The notes beneath the pieces were generated by a model that saw only the letters and a list, made by a program, of their open reading frames with translations, made no database searches and was not told the origin of the DNA. Made by a program: the position numbers and the translations under genes. From NCBI RefSeq assembly GCF_016863135.1, contig NZ_BOOH01000023.1:301664-365663 (forward strand): a DNA stretch of 64,000 bases, in the 5' to 3' direction. This document shows, in pieces, positions 43,469-53,426 of this stretch; positions within the stretch are counted from its first letter, which is position 1; every line of letters starts with the position of its first letter. The DNA comes from Planobispora longispora (lineage in GTDB: Bacteria; Actinomycetota; Actinomycetes; Streptosporangiales; Streptosporangiaceae).

Positions 43469-44185
43469 ATGCCCTCCCTCCCCTGGAAACTCCCGGCGCC
43501 CTCACTCTCCCGGAAGGCCCTCCGGCGCTCCTTCCAGGCGGTGGTGCTCCTGAGCGTGCTGGCGATCCTCCCGCTCACCTGGGCCTGGCTGTCCAGCGCC
43601 GGGCACCGTACGGTCGCCGACTCCTCCCCCGGCTGGATCTCCGAGGTGCCCGAGGCCCCGGCGGCGCTCGTGCTCGGCGCGGGCGTCCGCGGCGCCTCCC
43701 CCACGCCCATGCTGGCCCGGCGGCTGGACATCTCCGCCCAGCTGTACCAGGCGGGCAGGGTCCGGGCGATCCTGCTCTCTGGCGACAACAGCAGGAAGGA
43801 CTACGACGAGCCGACCGTGATGCGGGACTACCTGATCGCGCGCGGCGTCCCCGCCCGGGCGCTGGTCCTGGACTACGCGGGCTTCGACACCTGGGACTCC
43901 TGCATCCGGGCCCGCGACGTGTTCGGAGCCACCCGGGTGACCGTGGTCACCCAGCTCTTCCACCTGCCCCGGGCCGTGGCGCTGTGCCGCGCGGCGGGCC
44001 TGGAGACGCACGGCGTGGGCGACGACTCCACCAAGCAGTGGGCCGCCGCCACCTACGCCTACGCGGCCCGCGAGTTCGTCGCCGCGACGAAGGGGTTCAT
44101 GGACTCGGTGGTCCTGGACTCCACCCCCGTCTTCCCCGGCCCCCGCGAGACGACCCTGGACGCCGCGCTCCGGCCGGAGGGCTGA
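43469..44185 (+). CDS. SanA/YdcF-family membrane-anchored protein
   Basis: 238 residues. One N-terminal membrane helix (about 22-43, SFQAVVLLSVLAILPLTWAW) then a DUF218/SanA domain: ALVLGAGVRGASPTPMLARRLDISAQLYQAG, AILLSGDN, DEPTVMRDYLIARGVPARALVLDYAG and VTQLFHLPRAVALCRAAGLE. SanA of enteric bacteria affects vancomycin permeability; the actual reaction is unknown. ATG 43469 lies 6 bases after CATAAT (43457-43462), another leaderless-type arrangement. Only 16 bases after ctaA. Confidence 0.88.
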   Translation: MPSLPWKLPAPSLSRKALRRSFQAVVLLSVLAILPLTWAWLSSAGHRTVADSSPGWISEVPEAPAALVLGAGVRGASPTPMLARRLDISAQLYQAGRVRAILLSGDNSRKDYDEPTVMRDYLIARGVPARALVLDYAGFDTWDSCIRARDVFGATRVTVVTQLFHLPRAVALCRAAGLETHGVGDDSTKQWAAATYAYAAREFVAATKGFMDSVVLDSTPVFPGPRETTLDAALRPEG

Positions 44186-44193
44186 GCCCCCGG

Positions 44194-44213
44194 CCCGCCC
44201 TCCGGAGGGCGGG
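44194..44213. terminator. palindromic hairpin between convergent genes
   Basis: CCCGCCCTCCGGAGGGCGGG is a perfect 20-base palindrome between the stops of the SanA-like gene (44185) and prsW (44256). It can serve as terminator in both directions. Confidence 0.6.
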
Positions 44214-44255
44214 GGTCCCGGAGACGGCGGACCCCCGGCCGGGGAACGCGGGCCC

Positions 44256-45404
44256 TCAGCCGGGGAACTGGGTGCCCTGCCCCTGGACGGGGAAGTTGCG
44301 GCGGGCCTCGGCCATGCACGCCAGCAGGGCGTGCTGCTCGTCGTTGAACGTGCGCTCGTCGATCACGTGGCGCGCGGCGCGCTCGTGGAGCAGGCCGAGC
44401 TCGGTGGCGGCCAGCTGGTAGTCGCTCATCGCCCGCAGGCCGGGCCGCCCGCCGTACGTCATCGCCCATTTGCGGGCCTGCCTGCGGCCGGGCAGCGAGG
44501 CGAGCATGTGGAGGTCGTACGGCGCGACCAGGCCGGTCGGCTGGTAGGCGGGCAGGTAGGCGTGGATCAGGCCGACGATGCGCCGGCGGTCCTGGAAGAT
44601 GATCCCGATCATCGAGAACAGCACGATCATCAGCAGCAGGTAGGCGACGGCCAGCCCGGGGAAGCCCGCGTAGGAGGCGAAGCCGTTCCAGATGCCGTGC
44701 AGCAGCATCGCGCCGATCCAGCCCGCCGCGATCACGCCGACCCGGCCGGGGCCGTGCCGCTGCGCGGTGTAGGCCACCGCGATGCCGATCATCGAGGTGA
44801 ACAGGGGGTGAGCGAACGGCGACAGGATCCCCCTCAGCACGACGGTCACCGCCAGTCCCTGCGCGCCCATCTCGTCGAGTGCGGACACGTAGTAGCTGAC
44901 GTTCTCGCTCATCGCGAAGCCGAGGCCGACCATGCTCGCGTAGATGATGCCGTCGGTGGGGCCGTCCAGCTCCGCCCGCTTGAACCGCAGCAGGCCGAGC
45001 AGGACCAGCCCTTTCATCGTCTCCTCGACCACCGGCGCGCCGAAGGTCGCGGCGACGTTGCGCGCGTCGGCCTCGCCGATCAGGTCGGCCTGCCCGAGAT
45101 AGACCAGGTTGAGCGTGTTGATGACGCCGGCCACCAGGACGGCCACGCCCGCGCCCCAGCCGAAGGCGAAGATCAGGTTGCTGCGGGGCTCGGGCTCCAT
45201 GCGGTCCAGCGCGAGCACCGCCGCCAGCAGCACCGGGACCGGGGCGAGCGCCAGCGCCAGCGCGATGAAGAAGAACACCGGGTCGCCGTTGAGCACGTCG
45301 AAGGAGAACGACACCAGCGCGCACAACCCGGTCACGACGAGCCCGGAGATCAGCCCGACGGAGGGGCGGTCCTTGAACACCCATCGGGGATCACGGCTCG
45401 ACAT
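44256..45404 (-). CDS. prsW: PrsW family intramembrane metalloprotease
   Basis: 382 residues, eight or more membrane helices. The active-site motifs are present: EExxK in PVVEETMKGLVLLGLL, the histidine region SPFAHPLFTSMIGIAVAY and HGIWNGFAS. PrsW cleaves anti-sigma factors in Bacillus; the target here is unknown. The C-terminal 100 residues (from YDLHMLASLPGRRQARKW) are a cytosolic extension common in actinomycete members. ATG 45404 lies 6 bases after ACCGTA complement (TACGGT, 45411-45416), a leaderless-type promoter. Confidence 0.9.
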   Translation of the reverse strand: MSSRDPRWVFKDRPSVGLISGLVVTGLCALVSFSFDVLNGDPVFFFIALALALAPVPVLLAAVLALDRMEPEPRSNLIFAFGWGAGVAVLVAGVINTLNLVYLGQADLIGEADARNVAATFGAPVVEETMKGLVLLGLLRFKRAELDGPTDGIIYASMVGLGFAMSENVSYYVSALDEMGAQGLAVTVVLRGILSPFAHPLFTSMIGIAVAYTAQRHGPGRVGVIAAGWIGAMLLHGIWNGFASYAGFPGLAVAYLLLMIVLFSMIGIIFQDRRRIVGLIHAYLPAYQPTGLVAPYDLHMLASLPGRRQARKWAMTYGGRPGLRAMSDYQLAATELGLLHERAARHVIDERTFNDEQHALLACMAEARRNFPVQGQGTQFPG

Positions 45405-45490
45405 GGAGAAACCGTAACCGATCGCCGCGCGCGTGTCCCCTCGCCCCACTCTCCCCGGCGCCGGGGCGCCTCGGGAGACGGCTCCGGAGA

Positions 45491-45560
45491 GCCGCTCGGA
45501 GCAGTCCGGAGCGGCTCGGAGCGGCATGGAACGACTCGGAGCGGCGCGGAACCGCTCAGA
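45491..45560. repeat. 10-bp tandem repeat array, seven units
   Basis: Seven consecutive 10-base units of consensus GCGGCTCGGA run from 45491 to 45560, each ending in GGA (the last AGA), reaching into the stop codon of ctaB (45556-45558). Ten bases is about one helical turn. Confidence 0.75.
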
Positions 45561-46533
45561 CCAGCATGGAGTCGATCGCCACGGCGAGGAAGAGCAGCGC
45601 CAGGTAGGCGTTCGACCAGTGGAAGAAGCGCATCGGGCGCAGGTCGACCCCGGTCTTGCCGGCGTTGAGGCGGGTCAGCAGCGCGTGGGCCTCCCACAGG
45701 CAGACCGCGCCGAGGACGGCGGCCACCGCCGGGTAGAGCGCGGTGGTGCCCGCGATCGGCCACAGCAGCAGCGAGCAGGCGACGGTCGCCCAGGTGTAGG
45801 CGATGCTCTCCAGCACCACGCGGCGCTCGGTGGCGACCACCGGGAGCATGGGGACCTTCGCCGCGGCGTAGTCCTCCTTGTAGCGCATGGCGAGGGTCCA
45901 GGTGTGCGGGGGCGTCCAGAAGAACACCACGCCGAACAGCACCACCGGGGCCCAGTCGAGGCTGCCGGTGACGCCGGCCCAGCCGATCAGCACCGGCATG
46001 CAGCCGGCGAGCCCGCCCCACACGATGTTCTGGGCGGTGCGCCGCTTGAGGATCATCGAGTAGACGAGGACGTAGAACAGGTTCGCGGCCAGCGAGAGGC
46101 CGGCGGCGAGCCAGTTGACCGTGAGCCCGAGGCCGAGGGTCGACAGCACGCCGAGGACGAGGCCGAAGATCAGCGCGTTGACCGGCGGGACCTGCGCGCG
46201 GGCCAGCGGGCGGCGGCGGGTGCGGCGCATCCTCGCGTCGATGTCGCGGTCGACGTAGCAGTTCAGCGCGTTCGCGCTGCCCGCCGAGAGCGTGCCGAAC
46301 ACCAGCGTGTTGACGGCGGTCCACAGCGGCGGCAGCCCCTTGGCCGCCAGGAACATCACCGGCAGCGTCGTGATCAGCAGCAGCTCGATGATCCGCGGCT
46401 TGGTCAGGGCGACGTAGGCCTTCACGACCTCGCCGAAGGAGCGCGGCGCGGCGTTCTCCGCCGCGTCCTCCTCAGACCTCGCGAACGGGGCCTTCGGCTG
46501 CTCGGCCGTCGGTTGCTTGTCGGTCAGCACCAT
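45556..46533 (-). CDS. ctaB: protoheme IX farnesyltransferase (CtaB)
   Basis: 325 residues with about nine membrane helices; makes heme O from protoheme and farnesyl diphosphate. The UbiA-type prenyl-binding motif [21 protein letters not shown] (about residue 92-110 in part) and the loop [18 protein letters not shown] are diagnostic. The N-terminal 35 residues are hydrophilic. It is divergent from tkt, a gene order common in actinobacteria where ctaB flanks the transketolase cluster. Confidence 0.95.
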   Translation of the reverse strand: MVLTDKQPTAEQPKAPFARSEEDAAENAAPRSFGEVVKAYVALTKPRIIELLLITTLPVMFLAAKGLPPLWTAVNTLVFGTLSAGSANALNCYVDRDIDARMRRTRRRPLARAQVPPVNALIFGLVLGVLSTLGLGLTVNWLAAGLSLAANLFYVLVYSMILKRRTAQNIVWGGLAGCMPVLIGWAGVTGSLDWAPVVLFGVVFFWTPPHTWTLAMRYKEDYAAAKVPMLPVVATERRVVLESIAYTWATVACSLLLWPIAGTTALYPAVAAVLGAVCLWEAHALLTRLNAGKTGVDLRPMRFFHWSNAYLALLFLAVAIDSMLV

Positions 46534-46870
46534 CTACGGCGCTTCCTGCACGTGCGGGGTCAACGCGTAACCTCTGATCAGACAGGTCCGGGATGCGAAC
46601 GGTATGCGGGCGTCATCCGGCTCCATGGTCGGCATTTCGTGGTCCTCACTGTAGTTGCACCCGGGGCCGGTCCCGGCACGGGGGCGCAATCACCCGGCAC
46701 GTCATCCCGTATGGGGTGGTTCGTCCACTCTCTTCTCACTCCTGATAACTCCCGGCGACTCGCCTGCCGGACCTTGCGCCACGGCGAGCGGGCCGAACCG
46801 TTAGGGTCCGGTGTGGGCGGGAAATGCCACACCAACGGCACCATTACAACTAGATCCGGAGATCGAGCAC
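46534..46870. other. divergent promoter region of ctaB and tkt
   Basis: A 337-base region without a credible gene. TTGACC occurs upstream of ctaB on the minus strand, and TAGGGT (46802-46807) is a possible -10 for tkt, which would put transcription start near 46814 and leave a 57-base leader with GGAG before the TTG start at 46871. No clear operator seen. Confidence 0.4.
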
Positions 46871-48982
46871 TTGAGCAGCGAACTCGTGCCAGCCCTCGAA
46901 TGGAGCGACCTCGACCGACAGGCGGTCGACGTCGTCCGGGCCCTGGCGATGGACGCGGTAGAGAAGGCGGGATCGGGTCACCCCGGCACCGCGATGAGCC
47001 TGGCCCCCGCCGCATACCTGCTTTTCCAGCGCACGATGCGGCACGACCCCTCCGACCCCACGTGGGCGGGCAGGGACCGGTTCGTGCTGTCCTGCGGGCA
47101 CACCAGCCTGACCCTCTACATCCAGCTCTACCTGTCGGGGTACGGCCTGACCCTGCACGACCTGGAGATGCTGCGGCAGTGGGACAGCCTGACCCCCGGT
47201 CATCCGGAGCACGGCCACACGGCCGGGGTCGAGACCACCACCGGCCCGCTCGGCCAGGGCATCGGCAACGCGGTCGGCATGGCGATGGCGGCCCGCCGCG
47301 AGCGCGGCCTGTTCGACCCGGACGCCGAGCCCGGCGCCAGCCCGTTCGACCACATGATCTGGTGCTTCGCCTCCGAGGGTGACATCGAGGAGGGCATCAG
47401 CCACGAGGTCAGCGCCCTGGCCGGTCACCAGAAGCTGGGCAACCTCGTCGTCCTCTTCGACAGCAACCACATCTCCATCGAGGACGACACCCAGATCGCG
47501 CTGAGCGAGGACGTCGTCAAGCGCTACGAGGCGTACGGCTGGCACGTCCAGACGGTCGACTGGACCCAGACCGGCGAGTACGTCGAGGACGTCCAGGCGC
47601 TGAACGAGGCCCTGGAGGCCGCCCGCCGGGTGACCGACAAGCCGTCCTTCATCCGGCTGCGCACCGTCATCGGCTGGCCCGCGCCGAACAAGCAGAACAC
47701 CGGCAAGATCCACGGTGCGGCGCTGGGCGAGGCGGAGATCGTCGCGACCAAGAAGATCATGGGCATGGACCCGGAGAAGTCCTTCAACGTCCCGGACGCG
47801 GTGCTGGAGCACGCCCGCCAGGTCGTGCAGCGGGGCCGCGCCGCCCGCGCCGAGTGGGACACCGCCTACGAGCGCTGGCGGGCGGCCAACCCCGAGCGCG
47901 CCGCCGAGTTCGACCGGATCTCCCGGCGGGAGTTCCCCGAGGGCTGGTGCAAGGCGCTGCCGACCTTCGAGACGGGGTCGTCCGTCGCCACCCGCAAGGC
48001 CTCCGGCGAGGTGCTCAACGCGCTCGCGCCGGTCCTGCCCGAGCTGTGGGGCGGCTCGGCCGACCTGGCCGAGTCCAACAACACCACGATGAAGGGCGAG
48101 CCGTCCTTCATCCCCGAGGAGTTCCAGACCAAGGAGTTCCCCGGCGGGCCGTACGGCCGGACGCTGCACTTCGGCATCCGCGAGCACGGCATGGGCTCGA
48201 TCCTCAACGGCATCGCCCTGCACGGCGGCACCCGCCCCTACGGCGGCACGTTCCTGGTCTTCAGCGACTACATGCGCCCCGCCGTACGGCTCGCGGCGCT
48301 GATGAAGCTGCCGGTCACCTACGTCTGGACGCACGACTCGATCGGCCTGGGCGAGGACGGCCCCACCCACCAGCCGGTCGAGCACCTGTGGGCGCTGCGC
48401 GCGATCCCCGGCCTCGACGTGGTCCGCCCGGCCGACGCCAACGAGACCGCCGCCGCCTGGCGGGTCGTGCTGGAGCACACCGACCGTCCCGCCGCGCTGG
48501 CGCTGACCCGGCAGAACCTGCCGGTCTACGAGGGCACCGCGGACGCCTGCAAGGTCGCCAAGGGCGGCTACATCCTGCAGGACGCCTCCGACGGCCAGCC
48601 CAAGGTGCTCCTGATCGGCACCGGCTCCGAGGTCGAGCTGGCCGTCAAGGCCCGCGAGATCCTGGAGGCCGAGGGCATCCCCACCCGGGTCGTGTCGATG
48701 CCGTGCGTCGAGTGGTTCCAGGCCCAGGACTCCGCCTACCGGCAGACCGTGCTGCCCCCGGCGGTGCGGGCGCGCGTCGCCGTCGAGGCGGGAATCGCAC
48801 TGGGCTGGCGGGAGTTCGTCGGTGACGAAGGGGTAGTGGTGAGCCTGGAGCACTTCGGCGCGTCGGCTCCTTACAAGACCCTGTTCGAGCAGTTCGGCCT
48901 CACCGCCGAGCGGGTGGTCGCCGCGGCCAAGGGCAGCCTGGCCAAGACCGGGGCCGACAAGGGCGAGACGACGGGAAACTGA
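46871..48982 (+). CDS. tkt: transketolase
   Basis: 703 residues. Thiamine-diphosphate enzyme of the pentose-phosphate pathway that moves two-carbon units between sugar phosphates. [34 protein letters not shown], the ThDP/metal motif [34 protein letters not shown] and [20 protein letters not shown] are present. Start: TTG 46871 gives the family N-terminus ([21 protein letters not shown]) with GGAG 9 bases upstream; GTG 46811 adds 20 residues and has no ribosome-binding site. First gene of the tkt-tal-pgi-zwf-opcA-pgl operon. Confidence 0.96.
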   Translation: MSSELVPALEWSDLDRQAVDVVRALAMDAVEKAGSGHPGTAMSLAPAAYLLFQRTMRHDPSDPTWAGRDRFVLSCGHTSLTLYIQLYLSGYGLTLHDLEMLRQWDSLTPGHPEHGHTAGVETTTGPLGQGIGNAVGMAMAARRERGLFDPDAEPGASPFDHMIWCFASEGDIEEGISHEVSALAGHQKLGNLVVLFDSNHISIEDDTQIALSEDVVKRYEAYGWHVQTVDWTQTGEYVEDVQALNEALEAARRVTDKPSFIRLRTVIGWPAPNKQNTGKIHGAALGEAEIVATKKIMGMDPEKSFNVPDAVLEHARQVVQRGRAARAEWDTAYERWRAANPERAAEFDRISRREFPEGWCKALPTFETGSSVATRKASGEVLNALAPVLPELWGGSADLAESNNTTMKGEPSFIPEEFQTKEFPGGPYGRTLHFGIREHGMGSILNGIALHGGTRPYGGTFLVFSDYMRPAVRLAALMKLPVTYVWTHDSIGLGEDGPTHQPVEHLWALRAIPGLDVVRPADANETAAAWRVVLEHTDRPAALALTRQNLPVYEGTADACKVAKGGYILQDASDGQPKVLLIGTGSEVELAVKAREILEAEGIPTRVVSMPCVEWFQAQDSAYRQTVLPPAVRARVAVEAGIALGWREFVGDEGVVVSLEHFGASAPYKTLFEQFGLTAERVVAAAKGSLAKTGADKGETTGN

Positions 48983-48984
48983 GC

Positions 48985-50088
48985 ATGAGCGAGATCATCA
49001 AGAACCTTTCCGGGCACGGCGTGTCCGTCTGGCTGGACGACATCAGCCGCGAGCGCCTGCGCACCGGCAACCTGGAGACCCTGATCCGCGAGAAGGGCGT
49101 GGTCGGCGTCACCTCCAACCCGACGATCTTCGCCTCCGCGCTGAGCAAGGGCGACGCCTACACCACCCAGCTGCACGACCTGGCCGTCCGCGGCGTCGAG
49201 GTGGAGGAGGCCGTCCGGGCCATCACCACCTACGACATCCGCTGGGCCGCCGACGTTCTGCGCCCCGTCTACGACGCCACCGGCGGCATCGACGGCCGCG
49301 TCTCCCTCGAGGTGGACCCGCGCCTGGCCCGGGAGACCGACAAGACGATCGCCGAGGCCCGCGCGCTGTGGTGGATGGTCGACCGGCCCAACCTGATGAT
49401 CAAGATCCCGGCGACCGTCGAGGGCCTGCCGGCGATCACCCGGGCCCTCGCGGAGGGCATCAGCGTCAACGTCACGCTGATCTTCTCCCTGGAGCGCTAC
49501 CGCGCGGTGATGGACGCCTGGCTGGCCGGTCTGGAGCAGGCCAAGGCGGCCGGCCTGGACCTGTCCGCGATCGAGTCGGTGGCCTCCTTCTTCGTCAGCC
49601 GCGTCGACACCGAGATCGACAAGCGTCTGGACAAGATCGGCTCCCCGGAGGCCGCGGCGCTCAAGGGCAAGGCCGCGGTCGCCAACGCGCAGCTGGCCTA
49701 CGCCGCCTTCGAGGAGGTCGTGGGCTCGCCGCGCTGGCAGGCGCTGCAGGCCGCCGGGGCCCGTCCCCAGCGCCCGCTGTGGGCCTCCACCGGCACCAAG
49801 GACCCCAGCTACCCCGACACCCTCTACGTCGACGAGCTGGTCGCCCCGGGCACGGTCAACACCATGCCGGAGAAGACCCTCGACGCCGTCGCCGACCACG
49901 GCAAGATCACCGGCGACACCGTCCGCGGCTCCTACGAGCAGGCCTGGAACAGCATGGCCGCGCTCAAGGACGCCGGCATCGACTACGACGACGTGGTGCG
50001 CGTGCTGGAGGAGGAGGGCGTCGAGAAGTTCGAGGCGTCCTGGAACGAGCTCCTGGCCACCGTCGCCGCCGAGCTCCGGAAGGCGTGA
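48985..50088 (+). CDS. tal: transaldolase
   Basis: 367 residues; transfers a three-carbon unit between sugar phosphates. The Schiff-base lysine is in [32 protein letters not shown] near the start and [18 protein letters not shown] near the end are typical of the actinobacterial (TalB-subgroup II) form. ATG 48985 follows the tkt stop by 2 bases. Confidence 0.96.
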   Translation: MSEIIKNLSGHGVSVWLDDISRERLRTGNLETLIREKGVVGVTSNPTIFASALSKGDAYTTQLHDLAVRGVEVEEAVRAITTYDIRWAADVLRPVYDATGGIDGRVSLEVDPRLARETDKTIAEARALWWMVDRPNLMIKIPATVEGLPAITRALAEGISVNVTLIFSLERYRAVMDAWLAGLEQAKAAGLDLSAIESVASFFVSRVDTEIDKRLDKIGSPEAAALKGKAAVANAQLAYAAFEEVVGSPRWQALQAAGARPQRPLWASTGTKDPSYPDTLYVDELVAPGTVNTMPEKTLDAVADHGKITGDTVRGSYEQAWNSMAALKDAGIDYDDVVRVLEEEGVEKFEASWNELLATVAAELRKA

Positions 50089-50092
50089 CGAC

Positions 50093-51724
50093 ATGGCTGC
50101 GACGCCCACGTATGTGACGATCGCCGAGGAGCGCCTGGCCGAGCAGACCGCGGAGACGATCCAGCGGCTCGTCTCCGCCGGGGTCCACGAGGCCCTGTCG
50201 AACGGCGACCCGGCGCTGTGGGGCGAGGACGCCCGCGCCGAGGCGGCCGTCCGCCTCGGCTGGCTCAACCTCCCCCTCACCAGCAGGGAGCTGCTCCCGG
50301 AGATCGGCAAGCTGGTCGAGCGGGCCCGCGCCGAAGGCCTGGACCACGTGGTCCTGGCGGGCATGGGCGGCTCGTCCCTCGCGCCCGAGGTCATCTGCAA
50401 CACCGCGGACGTGCCGCTGACCGTGCTCGACACCACCGACCCGGGGCAGGTCCGCCGCGCCCTGGCCGACCGGCTCGACCGCACCGTCGTCGTGGTGGCC
50501 AGCAAGAGCGGCGGCACCGTCGAGACCGACAGCCACCGGCGGGTCTACGAGAAGGCCTTCCGCGACGCCGGGATCGACCCGGCCGACCGGATCGTCGTGG
50601 TCACCGACCCCGGCTCGCCGCTGGAGCAGGCCGCCATCGAGGCCGGCTACCCGGTCATCCTGGCCGACCCCAACGTCGGAGGCCGCTACAGCGCCCTGTC
50701 GGCGTTCGGCCTGGTGCCCAGCGCCCTGGCCGGGGCCGACGTCGAGAAGCTCCTCGACGACGCCGCCGAGGTGCGCCCGCTGCTCGCCCAGGCCGAGGGC
50801 AACCCCGGCCTGGACCTGGGCGCCGCCCTGGGCGCCGCCGCGCTCGCCGGGCGCGACAAGCTCGTCCTCGAGGACAGCATGTCGGAGATCACCGGCCTGC
50901 CCGACTGGATCGAGCAGCTGGTCGCCGAGTCCACCGGGAAGTCCGCCAAGGGCATCCTGCCGGTCGTCGGGGCCGACCCGAACGAGACCGACGACGAGCT
51001 GGTCGTCGGGATCGAGTCCGGCGGCGCCGTGACGGTCGGCGGCCCGCTGGGCGCCCAGTTCCTCATCTGGGAGTACGCCACGGCGATCGCCGGCCGGGTC
51101 CTCGAGATCGACCCGTTCAACCAGCCGAACGTGACCGAGTCCAAGGAGAACACCGGCGCGCTGCTGGCCGCCGGCGACCTCCCGGCCGGCACGCCCGCCC
51201 TGGTCGACGGGCCCGTCGAGGTGTACGGCGCCGAGGCCGAGGGCGCCAAGGACCTGCGGGAGGCGCTCACCAGGGTGCTGGAGGCCATCCCGGAGAACGG
51301 CTACCTGGCGATCATGGCCTACCTCGACCGGGAGGCGGCCTTCGACGCACCCGTGGCCGACGGCGCCTCCTTCGACGACATGACCGACGCCTGGAGCGCG
51401 GCCGACCCGGTCACCCTGCGCAGCCTGCTCGCGGTCAGGACCGACCGGCCCGTCACCTTCGGGTGGGGTCCCCGGTTCCTGCACTCCACCGGCCAGTATC
51501 ACAAGGGCGGGCCGCAGAACGGCGTGTTCCTGCAGATCACCGGGGCCAACGAGAGCGACCTGGAGGTCCCGGGCAAGCCGTACACCCTGGGCCGGCTCCA
51601 GCTCGCCCAGGCGCTCGGCGACCAGGGCGCCCTGGTCAAGCGCGACCGTCCGGCCGTACGGCTGCACCTGACCGACCGCGCGGCCGGGGTCGCGCACCTG
51701 CTCGCGGCAGCGCGGGAGCTCTGA
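50093..51724 (+). CDS. pgi: glucose-6-phosphate isomerase
   Basis: 543 residues; interconverts glucose-6- and fructose-6-phosphate, linking glycolysis to the pentose-phosphate route. Sugar-phosphate binding SIS motifs GMGGSSLAPEVI and VVASKSGGTVETDSH, and the C-terminal segment WGPRFLHSTGQYHKGGPQNG with the catalytic Gln/Lys region, place it in the actinobacterial pgi form found in this operon, divergent from the E. coli type. ATG 50093, 4 bases after the tal stop; its own TGA shares one base with the zwf ATG. Confidence 0.93.
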   Translation: MAATPTYVTIAEERLAEQTAETIQRLVSAGVHEALSNGDPALWGEDARAEAAVRLGWLNLPLTSRELLPEIGKLVERARAEGLDHVVLAGMGGSSLAPEVICNTADVPLTVLDTTDPGQVRRALADRLDRTVVVVASKSGGTVETDSHRRVYEKAFRDAGIDPADRIVVVTDPGSPLEQAAIEAGYPVILADPNVGGRYSALSAFGLVPSALAGADVEKLLDDAAEVRPLLAQAEGNPGLDLGAALGAAALAGRDKLVLEDSMSEITGLPDWIEQLVAESTGKSAKGILPVVGADPNETDDELVVGIESGGAVTVGGPLGAQFLIWEYATAIAGRVLEIDPFNQPNVTESKENTGALLAAGDLPAGTPALVDGPVEVYGAEAEGAKDLREALTRVLEAIPENGYLAIMAYLDREAAFDAPVADGASFDDMTDAWSAADPVTLRSLLAVRTDRPVTFGWGPRFLHSTGQYHKGGPQNGVFLQITGANESDLEVPGKPYTLGRLQLAQALGDQGALVKRDRPAVRLHLTDRAAGVAHLLAAAREL

Positions 51725-53388
51725 TGACCGAGGGAAGCCCGGGGACGACGGGGACTGCGGGAAAGACGCGCGCCGGAGGGACCGCGGTCACCGCGGTCAC
51801 CGGCTCCGCCGAGGAGTCCGCGTCCGTCGCGGCGTCCGTCGCGACCACCGCCATCACCGAGGCGGCCGTGGCCGCCAACCCGCTGCGCGACCCGCGGGAC
51901 AAGCGCCTGCCCCGCGTGGCGGGGCCGTGCGTGCTGGTGCTGTTCGGCGTGACCGGTGACCTGGCGCGCAAGAAACTGCTCCCGGCGATCTACGATCTGG
52001 CCAACCGGGGGCTGCTGCCCCCGGGCTTCTCTCTGGTCGGGTTCGCCCGCCGCGAGTGGCGCGATCAGGACTTCGCGCAGCTCACGTACGACGCGGTCAA
52101 GCAGCACGCGCGCACGCCGTTCCGCGAGGAGGTCTGGAAGCAGCTGTCGGAGGGCATCTTCTTCTGCCCCGGGGAGTTCACCGACGACGGCGCGTTCGAC
52201 GCGCTGGCGATGATGCTCAAGGAGATCGACGAGACCCGGGGCACCGGCGGCAACTACGGCTTCTACCTGTCGGTGCCGCCGAAGTTCTTCCCGGTCGTGG
52301 TCCAGCAGCTCAAGCGGACCGACCTGGCGCACGGCCCGGAGGGGGCCTGGCGCCGCGTGGTGATCGAGAAGCCGTTCGGGCACGACCTGAAGAGCGCCCA
52401 CGAGCTCAACGCGATCACCAGCGCGGTCTTCCCGGAGAGCTCGGTGTTCCGCATCGACCACTACCTGGGCAAGGAGACCGTCCAGAACATCCTGGCGCTG
52501 CGGTTCGCCAACAACCTGTTCGAGCCGATCTGGAACCGCGGATACGTCGACCACGTCCAGATCACGATGGCCGAGGACATCGGCATCGGCGGCCGGGCCG
52601 GCTACTACGACGGCATCGGCGCGGCCCGCGACGTGATCCAGAACCACCTGCTCCAGCTGCTGGCGCTGGTGGGGATGGAGGATCCGACCTCCTTCGACGC
52701 CGACTCGCTGCGCCGGGAGAAGGAGAAGGTCCTCAAGGCGGTGCAGCTCCCGCAGGACCTGGCGCGCTCCACGGCGCGCGGGCGCTACGCCACCGGCTGG
52801 CAGGGCGGCCAGCCGGTCGTCGGCTACGCCCAGGAGGAGGGCATCCCCTCCGACTCCATCACCGAGACCTACGCCGCCATCAAACTGGAGATCGCCAACC
52901 GCCGCTGGGCCGGGGTCCCGTTCTACCTGCGCACCGGCAAGCGGCTGGGCCGCCGGGTGACCGAGGTCGCCGTGGTGTTCCAGAAGGCGCCGCACCTGCC
53001 GTTCAGCAAGGACGACACCGAGATCCTCGGGCACAACGCGCTGGTGGTCAGGGTCCAGCCGGACGAGGGCATCACGGTGCGGTTCGGCTCCAAGGTTCCG
53101 GGCACCGCGATGGAGGTCAGGGACGTCTCGATGGACTTCGCCTACGGCGAGTCGTTCATGGAGTCCTCCCCGGAGGCGTACGAACGGCTCCTGCTGGACG
53201 TGATGATCGGTGACCCGCCGCTCTTCCCGCACCAGCGGGAGGTGGAGCTGTCGTGGAAGATCCTCGATCCGATCGAGGAGTTCTGGGCCTCCCAGGGCGT
53301 GCCGGAGGACTATCCCGCGGGCAGCTGGGGCCCTGCCTCGGCCGACGAGATGATGGCCCGCGACGGGCGCGTCTGGAGGAGGCTGTGA
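51724..53388 (+). CDS. zwf: glucose-6-phosphate 1-dehydrogenase
   Basis: 554 residues; first, NADPH-yielding step of the oxidative pentose-phosphate pathway. Dinucleotide-binding VLFGVTGDLARKKLLPAIYDL, EKPFGHDL, the active-site RIDHYLGKETVQNIL and FYLRTGKRLGRR are present. From ATG 51724 the first about 45 residues are Thr/Ala/Gly-rich low complexity not seen in most Zwf proteins; GTG 51868 (VAANPLRDPRDKRLPRVAGP) is in frame and would give the normal length, so the start is uncertain. Overlaps pgi by one base. Confidence 0.95.
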   Translation: MTEGSPGTTGTAGKTRAGGTAVTAVTGSAEESASVAASVATTAITEAAVAANPLRDPRDKRLPRVAGPCVLVLFGVTGDLARKKLLPAIYDLANRGLLPPGFSLVGFARREWRDQDFAQLTYDAVKQHARTPFREEVWKQLSEGIFFCPGEFTDDGAFDALAMMLKEIDETRGTGGNYGFYLSVPPKFFPVVVQQLKRTDLAHGPEGAWRRVVIEKPFGHDLKSAHELNAITSAVFPESSVFRIDHYLGKETVQNILALRFANNLFEPIWNRGYVDHVQITMAEDIGIGGRAGYYDGIGAARDVIQNHLLQLLALVGMEDPTSFDADSLRREKEKVLKAVQLPQDLARSTARGRYATGWQGGQPVVGYAQEEGIPSDSITETYAAIKLEIANRRWAGVPFYLRTGKRLGRRVTEVAVVFQKAPHLPFSKDDTEILGHNALVVRVQPDEGITVRFGSKVPGTAMEVRDVSMDFAYGESFMESSPEAYERLLLDVMIGDPPLFPHQREVELSWKILDPIEEFWASQGVPEDYPAGSWGPASADEMMARDGRVWRRL

Positions 53389-53426
53389 TGACGGGCTTCA
53401 CGCTCGGCTGGAGGGCGCGGCGATGA
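53388..53426 (+). other. 12-codon mini-ORF between zwf and opcA
   Basis: ATG at 53388 shares a base with the zwf TGA; the frame reads MTGFTLGWRARR and ends in a TGA (53424-53426) overlapping the opcA ATG. It arose by a 35-bp tandem duplication of the opcA ribosome-binding site and first codons. Possibly a coupling device; not a likely functional peptide. Confidence 0.35.

Noticed and set aside
46850..48853. 667-codon open frame opposite transketolase
   Set aside because: Antisense shadow of tkt without recognisable domains.
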